A stretch of DNA of 64,000 nucleotides, taken from the NCBI GenBank assembly GCA_963754265.1, contig CAVWFB010000001.1, forward strand, positions 248,001-312,000, written 5' to 3'. This document shows, piece after piece, positions 18,422 through 27,026 of the stretch. Source of the stretch: AC-32 sp963754265. Lineage in GTDB: Bacteria > Actinomycetota > Thermoleophilia > Gaiellales > Gaiellaceae. The position numbers and the translations under genes were made by a program. A model generated the notes under the pieces. It saw nothing but the letters and a program-made list of their open reading frames with translations, was not told where the DNA came from and did no database searches. Each line of letters starts with the position of its first letter. The stretch's first letter is position 1.

Positions 18422-18604
18422 GTTCCTCCCCTTCGGTAGTTAGCGGCATCCCCATGCCGCTTCGAGCCGGTGCCGATGCGCGTCGACGAGAGACCCCAGG
18501 TCGACGCCGGCACCGTTGCTCGCACCGTGGGGCCGACCGCGGCCCCAGGCCACGCCAAGACGACCAGTTCGTACAAGCCGATTGGCTAGGTTCGGCCGAG
18601 GAAG

Positions 18605-19844
18605 CTAGAAGCGTCGCGGCTTCAGCAGCGCGCGCCGTTCCCAGGGCGAAGCGCGAGTCGCCAGCTCCACCGCGGCTCCGACGTCGAGGCGGCCCCAGCC
18701 GAGCTGAGAGTTCCAAGCGTTGCCGCTAGCGGTCGTCTTGAGGATCCAGGCCACCTGGGTTGCCGACAGCCCTGGGTTCGCGGCCCAGACGAGCGCGGCC
18801 GCTCCCGCCACCAGGGGCGCCGCGAAGGAGGTGCCACTCGCCCAGCCGTAGTACCCCGGCGACTGCCACGGGGTCTCCGCGCGCGGCCAGTCGCTATCTG
18901 CCGACTCGGCCGCAAAGACGTTCGAGCCGGGCGCGGCCAGCGAGATGTAGGAGCCGGTGTTCGAGAAAGGCGCCCTCATGCCGTCCATCTGCGAGGCGCC
19001 AACGGCGAGGCCGATTCCGCCCCGGCCGCGCGAGCCGACCGGCTGGAGGAGCGCAGCCGGATACTCGACCGCATTGCCTTCCTCGTGCTCGTTCCCGGCG
19101 GCCGCCACGATCAGGACTCCGCGGTTGGCGGCCCAGCGGATCGCGCGCTGCTCGATGGCCGAGGTCTCCGGGCCGCCGATGCTGAGGTTGACGATCTTCG
19201 CGCCGTGCTTGACGGCGTAGACGATCGCGGCCGCCTCGTCGACGTCGGTGATGTAGCCGTCGGCGTCGATCGCCTGGACGACCAGGAGCCTCGCGTCGCC
19301 GCCGAAGCCCGAGATGCCGACGCCGTTCTCGACCGAGCCGGCGGCCAGCGAGGAGACGAACGTGCCGTGCCCGAGCCGGTCGCGCACCGTACGCGAGCGG
19401 CTGAGGACGCTCCAGGTCGCCGGTGACTTGGCCGCGAGATCCGGGGCGCGCACGTCGGCGCCGCTGTCGACGACGGCGATGGTCACGCTCGAGGCGGCGC
19501 GCAAGAGCCCAGTCCGGCACCGCGGCCATGTTCGCGGCGTCCCACTGCCACTCCCAGGGGACCCCCGGGAGGTAAGTCTCGGCGAGCGCCGGCTCGTCGA
19601 CCTGGAGCGCGCGGCGAAGCACGGGCCTCCGGCCGAGAAGGCGCGGGGACTCGACGACGACGCTGCGTAGGGCGGGGAGCCTGCGGACGACGTCCACGCC
19701 CGAGCGCTCGAGCTCCGCCACCTGGGCGGCGGAACGGTACGAAACGACCTGTCGGACGGCGGGCCTGGAAGCTGGAGTTGCGCTCGGCGCGACGATGCAG
19801 GCGACTGCCGCTGCCGCACAGAGCGCCCGCAGGACGGAGCGCAT
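18605..19844 (-). pseudogene. Secreted subtilisin-like serine protease (S8), interrupted by one frameshift
   Basis: The N-terminal frame (19844 to ~19505) has a signal peptide ('LRALCAAAAVACIVAPSAT') and an inhibitor-type propeptide ('VVSYRSAAQVAELERSGVDV'). The second frame holds the catalytic domain: Asp in 'VTIAVVDSGADVRAPDL', His in 'RLGHGTFVSSLAAG', Asn in 'AAAGNEHEEGNAVEYPA' and Ser in 'SGTSFAAPLVAGAAALVWA'. The frames join if one T is removed at about 19503 (CTTGCGCG read as CTGCGCG). All triad residues are intact, so this may be a sequencing indel and not decay. The intact form would be an extracellular protease; it sits between two collagen-like genes. Confidence 0.83.
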
Positions 19845-19919
19845 CCCGGAGCTATCGGTACGAGTCCCTCGAACGCGCACCCCGGTTCGAGGGATGGTGT
19901 AGAGCGGCGAATGCCGGGA

Positions 19920-19946
19920 GAAGGGCCCGCCGCTGGCGAGCCCTTC
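19920..19946 (-). terminator. Hairpin downstream of the second collagen-like gene
   Basis: A gaagggc / gcccttc inverted repeat with a 13-nt loop lies just downstream of the minus-strand gene that ends at 19970. The gap 19845-19969 has no ORF that I can support. Confidence 0.45.
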
Positions 19947-19969
19947 GGATCCCGTAGGAGCAGGCTCGG

Positions 19970-20578
19970 CTAGCAGAAGACGGCTATGTGAAACCCCGTA
20001 TCAGTGAGCGCTCCGGCGTTGTTCCCCAGTTGGATGAAGAACCCATTCTCGCTGAGCCCTCCGCCCGAGATCGGGCTTCCTTGGAATGCCGCCTGGATCG
20101 TCTCCGGGGCGTCGCCCAGGTTGCTTGGCGTCACGACAGCCGCGCAGGCGGCAACGCTCTGGTTGAAGTAGACGCGGTAGGTGCCAGCGCCCGCGTCCTT
20201 CGTCACCAAGGTTGCGCCGCTCGACCGCGCAGTGACGAGGGTGCCGTCACCTTGCACGACTGCGAACAGCTTCGTTGCAGGCGTGCCGGCTACGCCCTGT
20301 ACGCCCGTGGCGCCCTTTGCCCCCTGTGCGCCGTCCGCGCCCGCGGCACCTTTCGCACCCGCGGATCCCCGCAAGCCCCGGATGCCCTTCAGCGCCTTCC
20401 TCGCCTTCACGCTCAGGTCCTTCGTCTGGAGCGAGCCATTGACCACCTGGGGTGAGGCAACGCTGTTCCTTGGCCCGAGTGCGGTCGAGGCCGCGTACGT
20501 CGTCCCTCCGAGCGCAAGGAACAGCGCAAGCAGCGCGATCGTGTTTCTGCGCAGGAAGCGCAGGAACCCTTTGATCAT
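19970..20578 (-). CDS. Exported protein with short collagen-like stretch
   Basis: 202 residues. Residues 1-30 are a membrane/signal segment, 'FLRRNTIALLALFLALGGTT' then YAAS, a leader type seen repeatedly in Thermoleophilia proteins. Then come a linker 'GPRNSVASPQVVNGSLQTKD', about 12 Gly-X-Y triplets ('GIRGLRGSAGAKGAAGADGA'), and a ~100-residue C-terminal beta-rich domain ending '...TDTGFHIAVFC'. The ATG at 20578 is chosen because the hydrophobic leader starts there. It probably lies at the cell surface; the function is unknown. It resembles the architecture of the larger collagen-like gene 1.5 kb away. Confidence 0.85.
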   Translation of the reverse strand: MIKGFLRFLRRNTIALLALFLALGGTTYAASTALGPRNSVASPQVVNGSLQTKDLSVKARKALKGIRGLRGSAGAKGAAGADGAQGAKGATGVQGVAGTPATKLFAVVQGDGTLVTARSSGATLVTKDAGAGTYRVYFNQSVAACAAVVTPSNLGDAPETIQAAFQGSPISGGGLSENGFFIQLGNNAGALTDTGFHIAVFC

Positions 20579-20675
20579 GAGAACCCTCTCTTTCGGATGT
20601 CGATGAGGCCCGACGGCTTGGCCGGGATTCTCGTGTGCCGACAAGACGGCACCTGGTCATCCGGTCTTCCGTCGC

Positions 20676-20681
20676 TACGAT
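20676..20681 (+). promoter_or_regulatory. -10-like element 6 nt before the site-2 protease start
   Basis: TACGAT followed by 6 nt and the GTG start suggests a leaderless transcript. No RBS is present. Confidence 0.35.
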
Positions 20682-20687
20682 GAGTGC

Positions 20688-21503
20688 GTGAGCCAGCTCT
20701 CGCCCAGGCCTGAGCTCGAGCCCGACTTTCGCGACTACGAGCCGATCCACCCCGAACCGGGCTGGAAGAGCTTCCTGCGCAAGCTCTGGGCGCCGATCGT
20801 GGGGATCGGCGCGTTCCTCGCCAAGTTCGGCTTCGTCCTGCTCAAGTTCAAGTTCCTGTTCTCGATGTTCGTCTCGGCCGCGGTCTACGTCTGGATCGGC
20901 GGCTGGTGGTTCGGGATCGGGCTGATCGTGCTGTTGTTCGTGCACGAGATGGGGCACGTCATCGAGGCCCGGCACCAGGGGCTGCCGGTCTCGGCGCCGA
21001 TGTTCATCCCGTTTCTCGGCGCGATGATCACCATGAAGGAGATGCCGCAGGACGCCTGGCGCGAGGCACGCATCGGGATCGCCGGGCCGCTGCTCGGCTC
21101 CGCGGGCGCCGCGGTGATCTACATCGCCGGAGTCGCGTACGACTCGCAGCACCTGAAGGCGCTCGCCTTCCTCGGGTTCTTCATCAATCTGTTCAACCTG
21201 CTGCCGGTGAGCCCGCTCGACGGGGGCAGGATCGTCGCGGCGATCCACCCCGCGATGTGGCTGATCGGCGTCCTCGGCCTGCTGGCGCTCGTGATCCTGC
21301 GGCCGAACCCGATCCTGATCCTGATCCTCCTCGTCGCAGCGAGCGAGACCTGGCACCGCTGGAAGATGCGGAAGCTCCCGGAGATCCAGGCCTACTACCG
21401 CGTCGAGCCGCACCGCCGGTTGATCATGGGGCTGCTGTACTTCGGACTGGCCGCAGCCCTCGTGTTCGGCATGCACGAGACGCACGTCCCGCGCAACTTC
21501 TAG
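20688..21503 (+). CDS. Site-2 protease family membrane metalloprotease
   Basis: 271-residue intramembrane zinc protease of the M50 type. The HExxH motif is in 'LIVLLFVHEMGHVIEARHQG', and the third ligand region is 'NLFNLLPVSPLDGGRIVAAI' (NxxPxxPLDGG). About six hydrophobic segments are visible. Such enzymes cut membrane-bound anti-sigma factors or signal remnants; no partner is encoded nearby. The stop codon overlaps the next start by one base (TAGTG), so it is coupled to the LOG-family gene. Confidence 0.9.
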   Translation: MSQLSPRPELEPDFRDYEPIHPEPGWKSFLRKLWAPIVGIGAFLAKFGFVLLKFKFLFSMFVSAAVYVWIGGWWFGIGLIVLLFVHEMGHVIEARHQGLPVSAPMFIPFLGAMITMKEMPQDAWREARIGIAGPLLGSAGAAVIYIAGVAYDSQHLKALAFLGFFINLFNLLPVSPLDGGRIVAAIHPAMWLIGVLGLLALVILRPNPILILILLVAASETWHRWKMRKLPEIQAYYRVEPHRRLIMGLLYFGLAAALVFGMHETHVPRNF

Positions 21504-22201
21504 TGGAAGACAGGCGGCTCCTCGAGCGCCAGGAAGGCGACATCGCCGGCGATGTCGCTCGGATCGCGAAGGAATTCCAAGAGGGCTTCGAGGCGGTCGA
21601 GCGAATCGACAGGCCGGCGGTAACGGTGTTCGGGTCGGCCCGGGTGCGGGAAAACCACCCCGCATATGCGGCTGCGCGGATGACGGGCCGGCGGCTCGCG
21701 GAGGCGGGCTTCGCCGTCGTCACCGGAGGCGGTCCTGGGGTGATGGAGGCCGCGAACCGCGGGGCGCGGGAGGCGGGCGGCCTCTCGGTCGGCTTCAACA
21801 TCGAGCTGCCGCACGAGCAGCGGTCGAACCCCTACCTCGACATCGGGCTCACGTTCAAGCACTTCTACGTGCGCAAGACGATGTTCGTAAAGGCCGCCGA
21901 GGGCTTCGTCATCTTCCCCGGCGGATTCGGCACGCTCGACGAGCTGTTCGAGTCGCTGACCCTGATCCAGACGGGCAAGGTGCTCCATTTTCCGGTCGTG
22001 CTCTTCGACAGCGCCTACTGGCGATCGCTGCTCGACTGGATGCGAGAGCGGCTTCTCGCCGACAGGATGATCTCCCCCTGGGATTTCGAGCTCCTTCGCG
22101 TGACGGACTCAGTCGAAGAAGCCGTCGCGACGGTCCTCGAGCGCTACGAGCAGGCCGGCGGGCAGATGCCCGCAGAGCCACAGAAGGCCGACGCGCAGTA
22201 G
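21503..22201 (+). CDS. LOG family protein (TIGR00730; nucleotide 5'-monophosphate phosphoribohydrolase type)
   Basis: 232 residues of Rossmann-like fold. The diagnostic motif is 'GFVIFPGGFGTLDELFESLT' (PGGxGTxxE), with 'AVTVFGSARVRENHPAYAAA' and 'FAVVTGGGPGVMEAANRGAR' upstream and a conserved Arg-Lys in 'HFYVRKTMFVKAA'. LOG proteins release free base from cytokinin or purine nucleotides; in bacteria many members have broader nucleotide hydrolase roles. The GTG start overlaps the stop of the site-2 protease by one base. Confidence 0.9.
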   Translation: MEDRRLLERQEGDIAGDVARIAKEFQEGFEAVERIDRPAVTVFGSARVRENHPAYAAARMTGRRLAEAGFAVVTGGGPGVMEAANRGAREAGGLSVGFNIELPHEQRSNPYLDIGLTFKHFYVRKTMFVKAAEGFVIFPGGFGTLDELFESLTLIQTGKVLHFPVVLFDSAYWRSLLDWMRERLLADRMISPWDFELLRVTDSVEEAVATVLERYEQAGGQMPAEPQKADAQ

Positions 22202-23020
22202 CTACGAGGGGGAGACCGCGATCGAGCCGCTGGCGATCACGCGGCCGCTCGAGTCGGTTGCGGTGATCCGTTGCGCGCCGGGTGTCCGCAGGATCACGCC
22301 CGTGAAGATGTGCTGGGCCGTGTCCGCCGCGACGTAGGCGTACGGCGCCGGCAGCGTCGCGAGCGGGTCGGTGCTGGTGAACGTGACCGTGCCGGTGTAG
22401 TCGACGGCGTTGTTGCCCCACTGGTCGATCGCGCGGACGGTCGCGGCGAACGGCACCCCGACCGTGGCAACGCTGGTCACGGTCATGAACAGATTCGAGA
22501 CGGCGCCCCCTCGCACCCGCACGACGGGCTGCTTCCGGGGCCCGAGCGGCTTGAACAGGACCTTCCTGCTCGTGCTCGCCGGACGGGTCTGCGTGAGGAA
22601 GATGTAGCCGTCGGCCGCGAGCAGCGGCGCCGTGGCGCGGTGGTAGAGGAGCTTGTAGAGATGCTTGCGTCCACATGCCGTCGCGATCGAGACGCGCCGG
22701 CCGACGATCGCCGTGATGCGCGTCGCGCTCGTGCAGCCGGTCGGCTGGAGCTCGAGGTAGCCGTTCCCGCTCGGGTTCGTGCGCTGGGGCGGCGTCCAAC
22801 CGCGCGGGAAGTCGATGATCGTCTGCCCCGAGAGCGCCGCCGAGTCGGCCAGAAACGTGAAAGCCAGCTCGTTGCCGCTCGAGCCCGCGTTGACGCGGGT
22901 CGGAGTCACGGTCATACGCCCGACCCCAGCTCGACCCGCCGCGCCTGACGAGGCGGCGAGCGTCAGGAGAACGAGGAGCGCGCACAGGACCGCCAGGGGT
23001 GTTCGCATTCCTCTCACCAT
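22202..23020 (-). CDS. Secreted protein with Ig-like/filamin-type C-terminal domain, unknown
   Basis: 272 residues with an N-terminal signal peptide ('LAVLCALLVLLTLAASSGAA'). The first half begins 'MTVTPTRVNAGSSGNELAFT', like invasin/Ig-type beta domains, and includes two Cys. The last ~95 residues ('TSVATVGVPFAATVRAIDQW', 'DYTGTVTFTSTDPLATLP', 'ITATDSSGRVIASGSIAVSP') form an Ig-like repeat common in bacterial surface proteins. There are two possible starts (23020 and 23008). Its stop abuts the LOG-family stop on the other strand, and its start faces selA with 51 bp between. The role is unknown. Confidence 0.7.
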   Translation of the reverse strand: MVRGMRTPLAVLCALLVLLTLAASSGAAGRAGVGRMTVTPTRVNAGSSGNELAFTFLADSAALSGQTIIDFPRGWTPPQRTNPSGNGYLELQPTGCTSATRITAIVGRRVSIATACGRKHLYKLLYHRATAPLLAADGYIFLTQTRPASTSRKVLFKPLGPRKQPVVRVRGGAVSNLFMTVTSVATVGVPFAATVRAIDQWGNNAVDYTGTVTFTSTDPLATLPAPYAYVAADTAQHIFTGVILRTPGAQRITATDSSGRVIASGSIAVSPS

Positions 23021-23056
23021 CGACCCCGCACGAGTCTACTGACGCCACCTGCGGCC

Positions 23057-23062
23057 TAGACT
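23057..23062 (+). promoter_or_regulatory. -10-like element before selA
   Basis: TAGACT ends 9 nt before the selA ATG, so the transcript would have at most a few untranslated bases. Confidence 0.35.
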
Positions 23063-23071
23063 GATGGCGCG

Positions 23072-24370
23072 ATGGAGCTGCGCGATCTCCCTTCTGTCGA
23101 CGAGCTCGCCCGCGACCGGCGCCTGGCGGGAGAACCCCAGCCGCTGGCGGTCCAGGCGGCGCGCGAGGCTCTCGCGCGCGCGCGGGAAGAGATAGCGGCG
23201 GGGCGAGATCCCGGCGACCTGGTCGAGTCGGCGCTGAGGGAGCTCGAGACGGCGCGGGCTCCGAGCTTGCGGCGGGCCCTGAACGCGACCGGGGTGATCG
23301 TCCACACGAACCTCGGGCGCGCCCCGCTCCCGGAGGCCGCGCTCACCCGGGTGCTCGAGATCGGGCGGGGCTACTCGAACCTCGAGTACGACCTTTCCGC
23401 CGGTGGGCGGGGCTCGCGACAGGATCACGTCGCGGCGATCCTGCGGCGTCTGACCGGTGCCGAGGGCGCGCTCGTCGTCAACAACAACGCGGCCGCTGTC
23501 ATGCTCGCGCTTGCGGCGCTGGCCGAGGGGCGCGAGGTGCTCGTCTCACGCGGTGAGCTGATCGAGATCGGCGACGGCTTCAGGATCCCGGACGTGCTTG
23601 CGCGCTCCGGTGCGCTGCTGCGAGAGGTGGGCACGACGAATCGGACGCGCGCAGCCGACTACGAGCGGGCGATCGGCCCGGAGACGGCCGTGCTCCTGCG
23701 CGTTCACCAGTCGAACTTCCGCGTCGTCGGCTTCACCGAGCAGCCGTCGGTCGCCGACCTCGCGGCGGTCGCGCGGCGCCATCGGCTGCCGCTGGTCGAC
23801 GACCTCGGCTCGGGCGTCCTGGTGCACCTCGAGGACGAGCCCTCCGCGAAGGAGAGCCTGGCCGCCGGGGCCGATCTCGTCTGCTTCTCCGGCGACAAGC
23901 TCCTCGGCGGCCCCCAGGCCGGGATCGTCGTCGGGCGCGCCGACCTCGTCGGGGCGCTGCGGCGTCACCCGCTGCAGCGGGCTCTGCGCGCGGACAAGCT
24001 CACGCTCGCGGCACTCGAGGGGACGCTCGGGCTCTACCTCGACCCGGAGCGGGCGCTGCGCGAGGTGCCCGTGCTCCGCATGCTGCACGAGCCGCTCGAG
24101 GCAGTGCGTGCGCGGGCGGAGCGGCTGGCCCGCGCCGTCGGCGGAGAGGTCGAGGAGACGGTCGGCCGCGTCGGCGGTGGGGCGCTGCCGCTGAGCGAGC
24201 TCCCGAGCTTCGCCTGCGCGGTGGAGGAGGAGCTCGCGCCCAAGCTGCGGGAGACGGATCCGGCCGTGGTGGGCGTGCTCCGCGACGGCCGGCTGCTGCT
24301 GGACTGCCGTACCCTCGGCGACTCGGAGGCAGACGAGGTCGCCGCGGCGGTTGCGAACGCGCGCGCATGA
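23072..24370 (+). CDS. selA: L-seryl-tRNA(Sec) selenium transferase
   Basis: 432-residue PLP enzyme that converts Ser-tRNA(Sec) to Sec-tRNA(Sec) using selenophosphate. Conserved blocks are 'LNATGVIVHTNLGRAPLPEA', 'YSNLEYDLSAGGRGSRQDHV', 'GALVVNNNAAAVMLALAALA', 'SRGELIEIGDGFRIPDVLA' and the PLP-Lys block 'VCFSGDKLLGGPQAGIVVGR'. Length and domain order are normal for bacterial SelA. It overlaps the methyltransferase start by 4 nt (ATGA). selB and tRNA-Sec follow within 6 kb; selD, which makes selenophosphate, is not in the window. Confidence 0.97.
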   Translation: MELRDLPSVDELARDRRLAGEPQPLAVQAAREALARAREEIAAGRDPGDLVESALRELETARAPSLRRALNATGVIVHTNLGRAPLPEAALTRVLEIGRGYSNLEYDLSAGGRGSRQDHVAAILRRLTGAEGALVVNNNAAAVMLALAALAEGREVLVSRGELIEIGDGFRIPDVLARSGALLREVGTTNRTRAADYERAIGPETAVLLRVHQSNFRVVGFTEQPSVADLAAVARRHRLPLVDDLGSGVLVHLEDEPSAKESLAAGADLVCFSGDKLLGGPQAGIVVGRADLVGALRRHPLQRALRADKLTLAALEGTLGLYLDPERALREVPVLRMLHEPLEAVRARAERLARAVGGEVEETVGRVGGGALPLSELPSFACAVEEELAPKLRETDPAVVGVLRDGRLLLDCRTLGDSEADEVAAAVANARA

Positions 24371-25317
24371 GCGCGCGCTCGCCGGAGTCAGTGCTCTGGG
24401 ATTTCCTTCGCGGCGCGCTGATGACGCGTGCCCTGGCCCAGGTCGCCGATCTCGACGTCGCCGGGGTGCTAGCGGACGGGCCGGTCGCCGTCGGCGATCT
24501 GGCCGAAGCGGTCGGCGCTGACCCGGACATGCTGCATCGGCTCCTGCGCGCGCTCGCGAGCGACGGAGTGTTCGAGGAGACCGACCCCGGAGTGTTCCGG
24601 AACACTGCGGTCTCCGAGCTCCTCCGTACGCCGAGTCAGCGCGCGTTCGCGCATCTCTTCGGTGGGGCTTGGCACCGAGCAGCGGGCGAGCTTGACGCAG
24701 TCACTGGCCGGCCGACGTTTCCCACGACGTTCGGCACCGACTTCTGGTCCTGGCTCAGCGAGCACCCAGCGGAGCGCGCCGCGTTCGACATCGCGATGGT
24801 CGACGGGTACGAGAGCAGGGCGGAGCGGCTTGCCTCGCTCGATTGGGATGGCGACGAGACGATCGTCGACGTGGGAGGCGGCAATGGCTCGCTGCTCGTC
24901 GAGTTCCTGCGGGAGAGGCCAAGTCTGCGCGGGATCGTCTTCGACTTGCCCGAGACTGTACGAGACGATGATCTTGGCGACCGGATCGAGTTCGTCGCCG
25001 GCAGCTTCTTCGAGCGAGTGCCGATTGCCGATGCCTACGTCCTCTCGACGATCCTGCACGATTGGGACGACGAGAGGGCCACCGCCATCCTCCGAACAAT
25101 CGGTGCCTCGGCACCGCCCGCAGCGAGACTGGTGATCCTGGACGGCGTCGTCGCGGCCGGGAACGAACCCGACGGGACGAAATGGCTCGACCTGCTCGTG
25201 CTCGCGCTTCTTGGTGGCCGGGAGCGCAGCGAGCCGCAGTGGCGGTCTCTGCTCGGCGGCGCGGGACTCGAAGCGGTGAGCATCCAGGACGGGCTCCTCG
25301 AGGCGAGATGGCACTGA
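24367..25317 (+). CDS. SAM-dependent O-methyltransferase family 2 protein wedged between selA and selB
   Basis: 316 residues with the two-domain layout of COMT-like enzymes. Residues ~10-95 are the winged-helix dimerisation domain ('ADLDVAGVLADGPVAVGDLA', 'MLHRLLRALASDGVFEE'). The C-terminal SAM domain has 'ETIVDVGGGNGSLLVEFL' (motif I), 'GIVFDLPETV', 'RIEFVAGSFFERVPIADAYV' and 'STILHDWDDERATAILRT' (the conserved catalytic-type His). It overlaps selA by 4 nt at its start and selB by 10 nt at its end, so all three are one coupled operon. Relatives methylate phenolic or carotenoid hydroxyls; a role in selenium metabolism is suggested only by position. Confidence 0.88.
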   Translation: MSARSPESVLWDFLRGALMTRALAQVADLDVAGVLADGPVAVGDLAEAVGADPDMLHRLLRALASDGVFEETDPGVFRNTAVSELLRTPSQRAFAHLFGGAWHRAAGELDAVTGRPTFPTTFGTDFWSWLSEHPAERAAFDIAMVDGYESRAERLASLDWDGDETIVDVGGGNGSLLVEFLRERPSLRGIVFDLPETVRDDDLGDRIEFVAGSFFERVPIADAYVLSTILHDWDDERATAILRTIGASAPPAARLVILDGVVAAGNEPDGTKWLDLLVLALLGGRERSEPQWRSLLGGAGLEAVSIQDGLLEARWH

Positions 25318-27026
25318 CGGTCGGGACGGCCGGCCATATCGACCACGGGAAGACGTGGCTCGTCCGCGCGCTCACCGGGAAGGACACCGACCGGCTGCCG
25401 GAGGAGCGCGAGCGCGGGATCTCGATCGCGCTCGGCTACGCGCCGCTCGAGCTCCCCGGCGGCCGGCACGTCTCGGTCATCGACGTCCCCGGCCACGAGC
25501 GGTTCGTGCGGACGATGGTCGCGGGCGCCACCGGGATCGACCTCTTCCTGCTCGTGATCGACGCGGCAGAGGGCGCGCGGCCGCAAACGTACGAGCACCT
25601 GGCGATCCTGCGCCTGCTCGGGATCGAGCGCGGCGTGGTCGCCGTCACGAAGGCGGACACCGTCGACGCCGACGCGCTCGAGCTGGCCGTCGCCGAGGCG
25701 CAGGAGCTCGTGCCGGAGGCCGAGGCAGTGGTCGCCGTGAGCGCGAAGACCGGGGCCGGGCTCGACGAGCTGCGAGCGGCTCTGGAAAGGGCCGCTCGTT
25801 CACTGGAGCACAAACACGGGGTGGGCGACGCGGCGACGAGGCTCTACGTCGACCGTGCGTTCACGATCGACGGGGTCGGGACGGTCGTCACGGGCACGCT
25901 CTGGTCGGGCTCGATCGCCCCGGGCGACGCCCTTCGGGTCGAGCCTTCCGGCCTCGCCACCCGGGCCCGTAGCGTCCAGGTGCACGACCTCCCCGTCGAC
26001 GACGCCGAGGCCGGTCAGCGTGTGGCGGTCAACCTTCCGGGCGTCACCCGCACCCAGCTCCGCCGCGGCGATGCGCTCGTCCAGCCGGGGCACTACCCGG
26101 TGAGCTGGCGCCTGGACGTCGCCCTCGAGGAGCTCGAGCCCGTGCCCGCCGCGGTGACCGTGCATGTGGGCACGAGCGATGTCCCCGCACGGGTGGTGCG
26201 CGAGGGCCGCTATGCGCAGCTGCGGCTGCGCGAGCCGGTGCTGGCAGCCCGCGGCGACCGGATCGTCCTGCGCGCGCAGACGACCGTCGGAGGCGGCATC
26301 GTGCTCGACCCGGCACCACCGCGCGGGCTCGATCCCAAGCGACTCGAGCTGCTGGAGCATGGGGACCCCGAGGCGATCGTCCGCGCGGTGGTCGACGGGC
26401 CGGTGACCGGTTCCGAGCTTCAGTCGCGTGGGCTTCTCTCGGCGGCCGAGCTCGCCCGGGGCCTGGCTTCGCTCCAGCAGGCGGGCGACTGGTACTTCAC
26501 GCCCGAGTGGCTCGAGGAGGTCCGGTCTGGCGTACGCGAGCGTCTGGCGGAGCGGGCGAGAACCTCGCCCCTCGACCCGGGGCTCCCGCTCGGCGAGCTG
26601 CTGCCTCCGAAGCCGTGGGCCGCGGCGGTCGCTTCCCTGCTGCATGTCGAACGCCGCGGCGGCAAGGCTTACGCACCCGGGGCGGCGCCGCAGCTCGGCG
26701 ACCACGCCGCCGAGGCGGCCGCGGTCGTGGAGCAGCTCGCGGTCGAGGACCTCGTGCGGATCGACGACCGCGACCTCGCCGGCTTCCTCGAGGCCCAGGG
26801 AACGCTCAAGCGGGTCGGCGACGGGCTCGCGGTGCCCGAGCGCCTCTACGAGCGCGGCCGCGAGACGTTGCAGGGCCTCTCGCCGATCACCCTGGCCGGC
26901 TTCCGGGACGCGCTCGGAGTGTCCCGGCGAACCGCCCAGCTCCTGCTCGAGCGCTTCGACGCCGACGGGCTCACCCGCCGAGTCGGCGACGAGCGGGTGC
27001 TCCGGCGCTCACAGAGCCGGCGCTGA
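25308..27026 (+). CDS. selB: Selenocysteine-specific elongation factor SelB
   Basis: 572-residue GTPase that delivers Sec-tRNA(Sec) to UGA codons marked by a SECIS element. G1 is 'GTAGHIDHGKTWLVRALTG', G3 'IDVPGHERF', G4 'VTKADT', G5 'VSAKTGAG'. EF-Tu-like domains 2-3 follow ('RLYVDRAFTIDGVGTVVTGT'), then C-terminal winged helices ending 'GVSRRTAQLLLERFDADGLT', which bind SECIS RNA. The ATG at 25308 lies inside the methyltransferase gene (10-nt overlap). The last 56 bp are overlapped antisense by the H-NOX gene. Confidence 0.97.
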   Translation: MALTVGTAGHIDHGKTWLVRALTGKDTDRLPEERERGISIALGYAPLELPGGRHVSVIDVPGHERFVRTMVAGATGIDLFLLVIDAAEGARPQTYEHLAILRLLGIERGVVAVTKADTVDADALELAVAEAQELVPEAEAVVAVSAKTGAGLDELRAALERAARSLEHKHGVGDAATRLYVDRAFTIDGVGTVVTGTLWSGSIAPGDALRVEPSGLATRARSVQVHDLPVDDAEAGQRVAVNLPGVTRTQLRRGDALVQPGHYPVSWRLDVALEELEPVPAAVTVHVGTSDVPARVVREGRYAQLRLREPVLAARGDRIVLRAQTTVGGGIVLDPAPPRGLDPKRLELLEHGDPEAIVRAVVDGPVTGSELQSRGLLSAAELARGLASLQQAGDWYFTPEWLEEVRSGVRERLAERARTSPLDPGLPLGELLPPKPWAAAVASLLHVERRGGKAYAPGAAPQLGDHAAEAAAVVEQLAVEDLVRIDDRDLAGFLEAQGTLKRVGDGLAVPERLYERGRETLQGLSPITLAGFRDALGVSRRTAQLLLERFDADGLTRRVGDERVLRRSQSRR

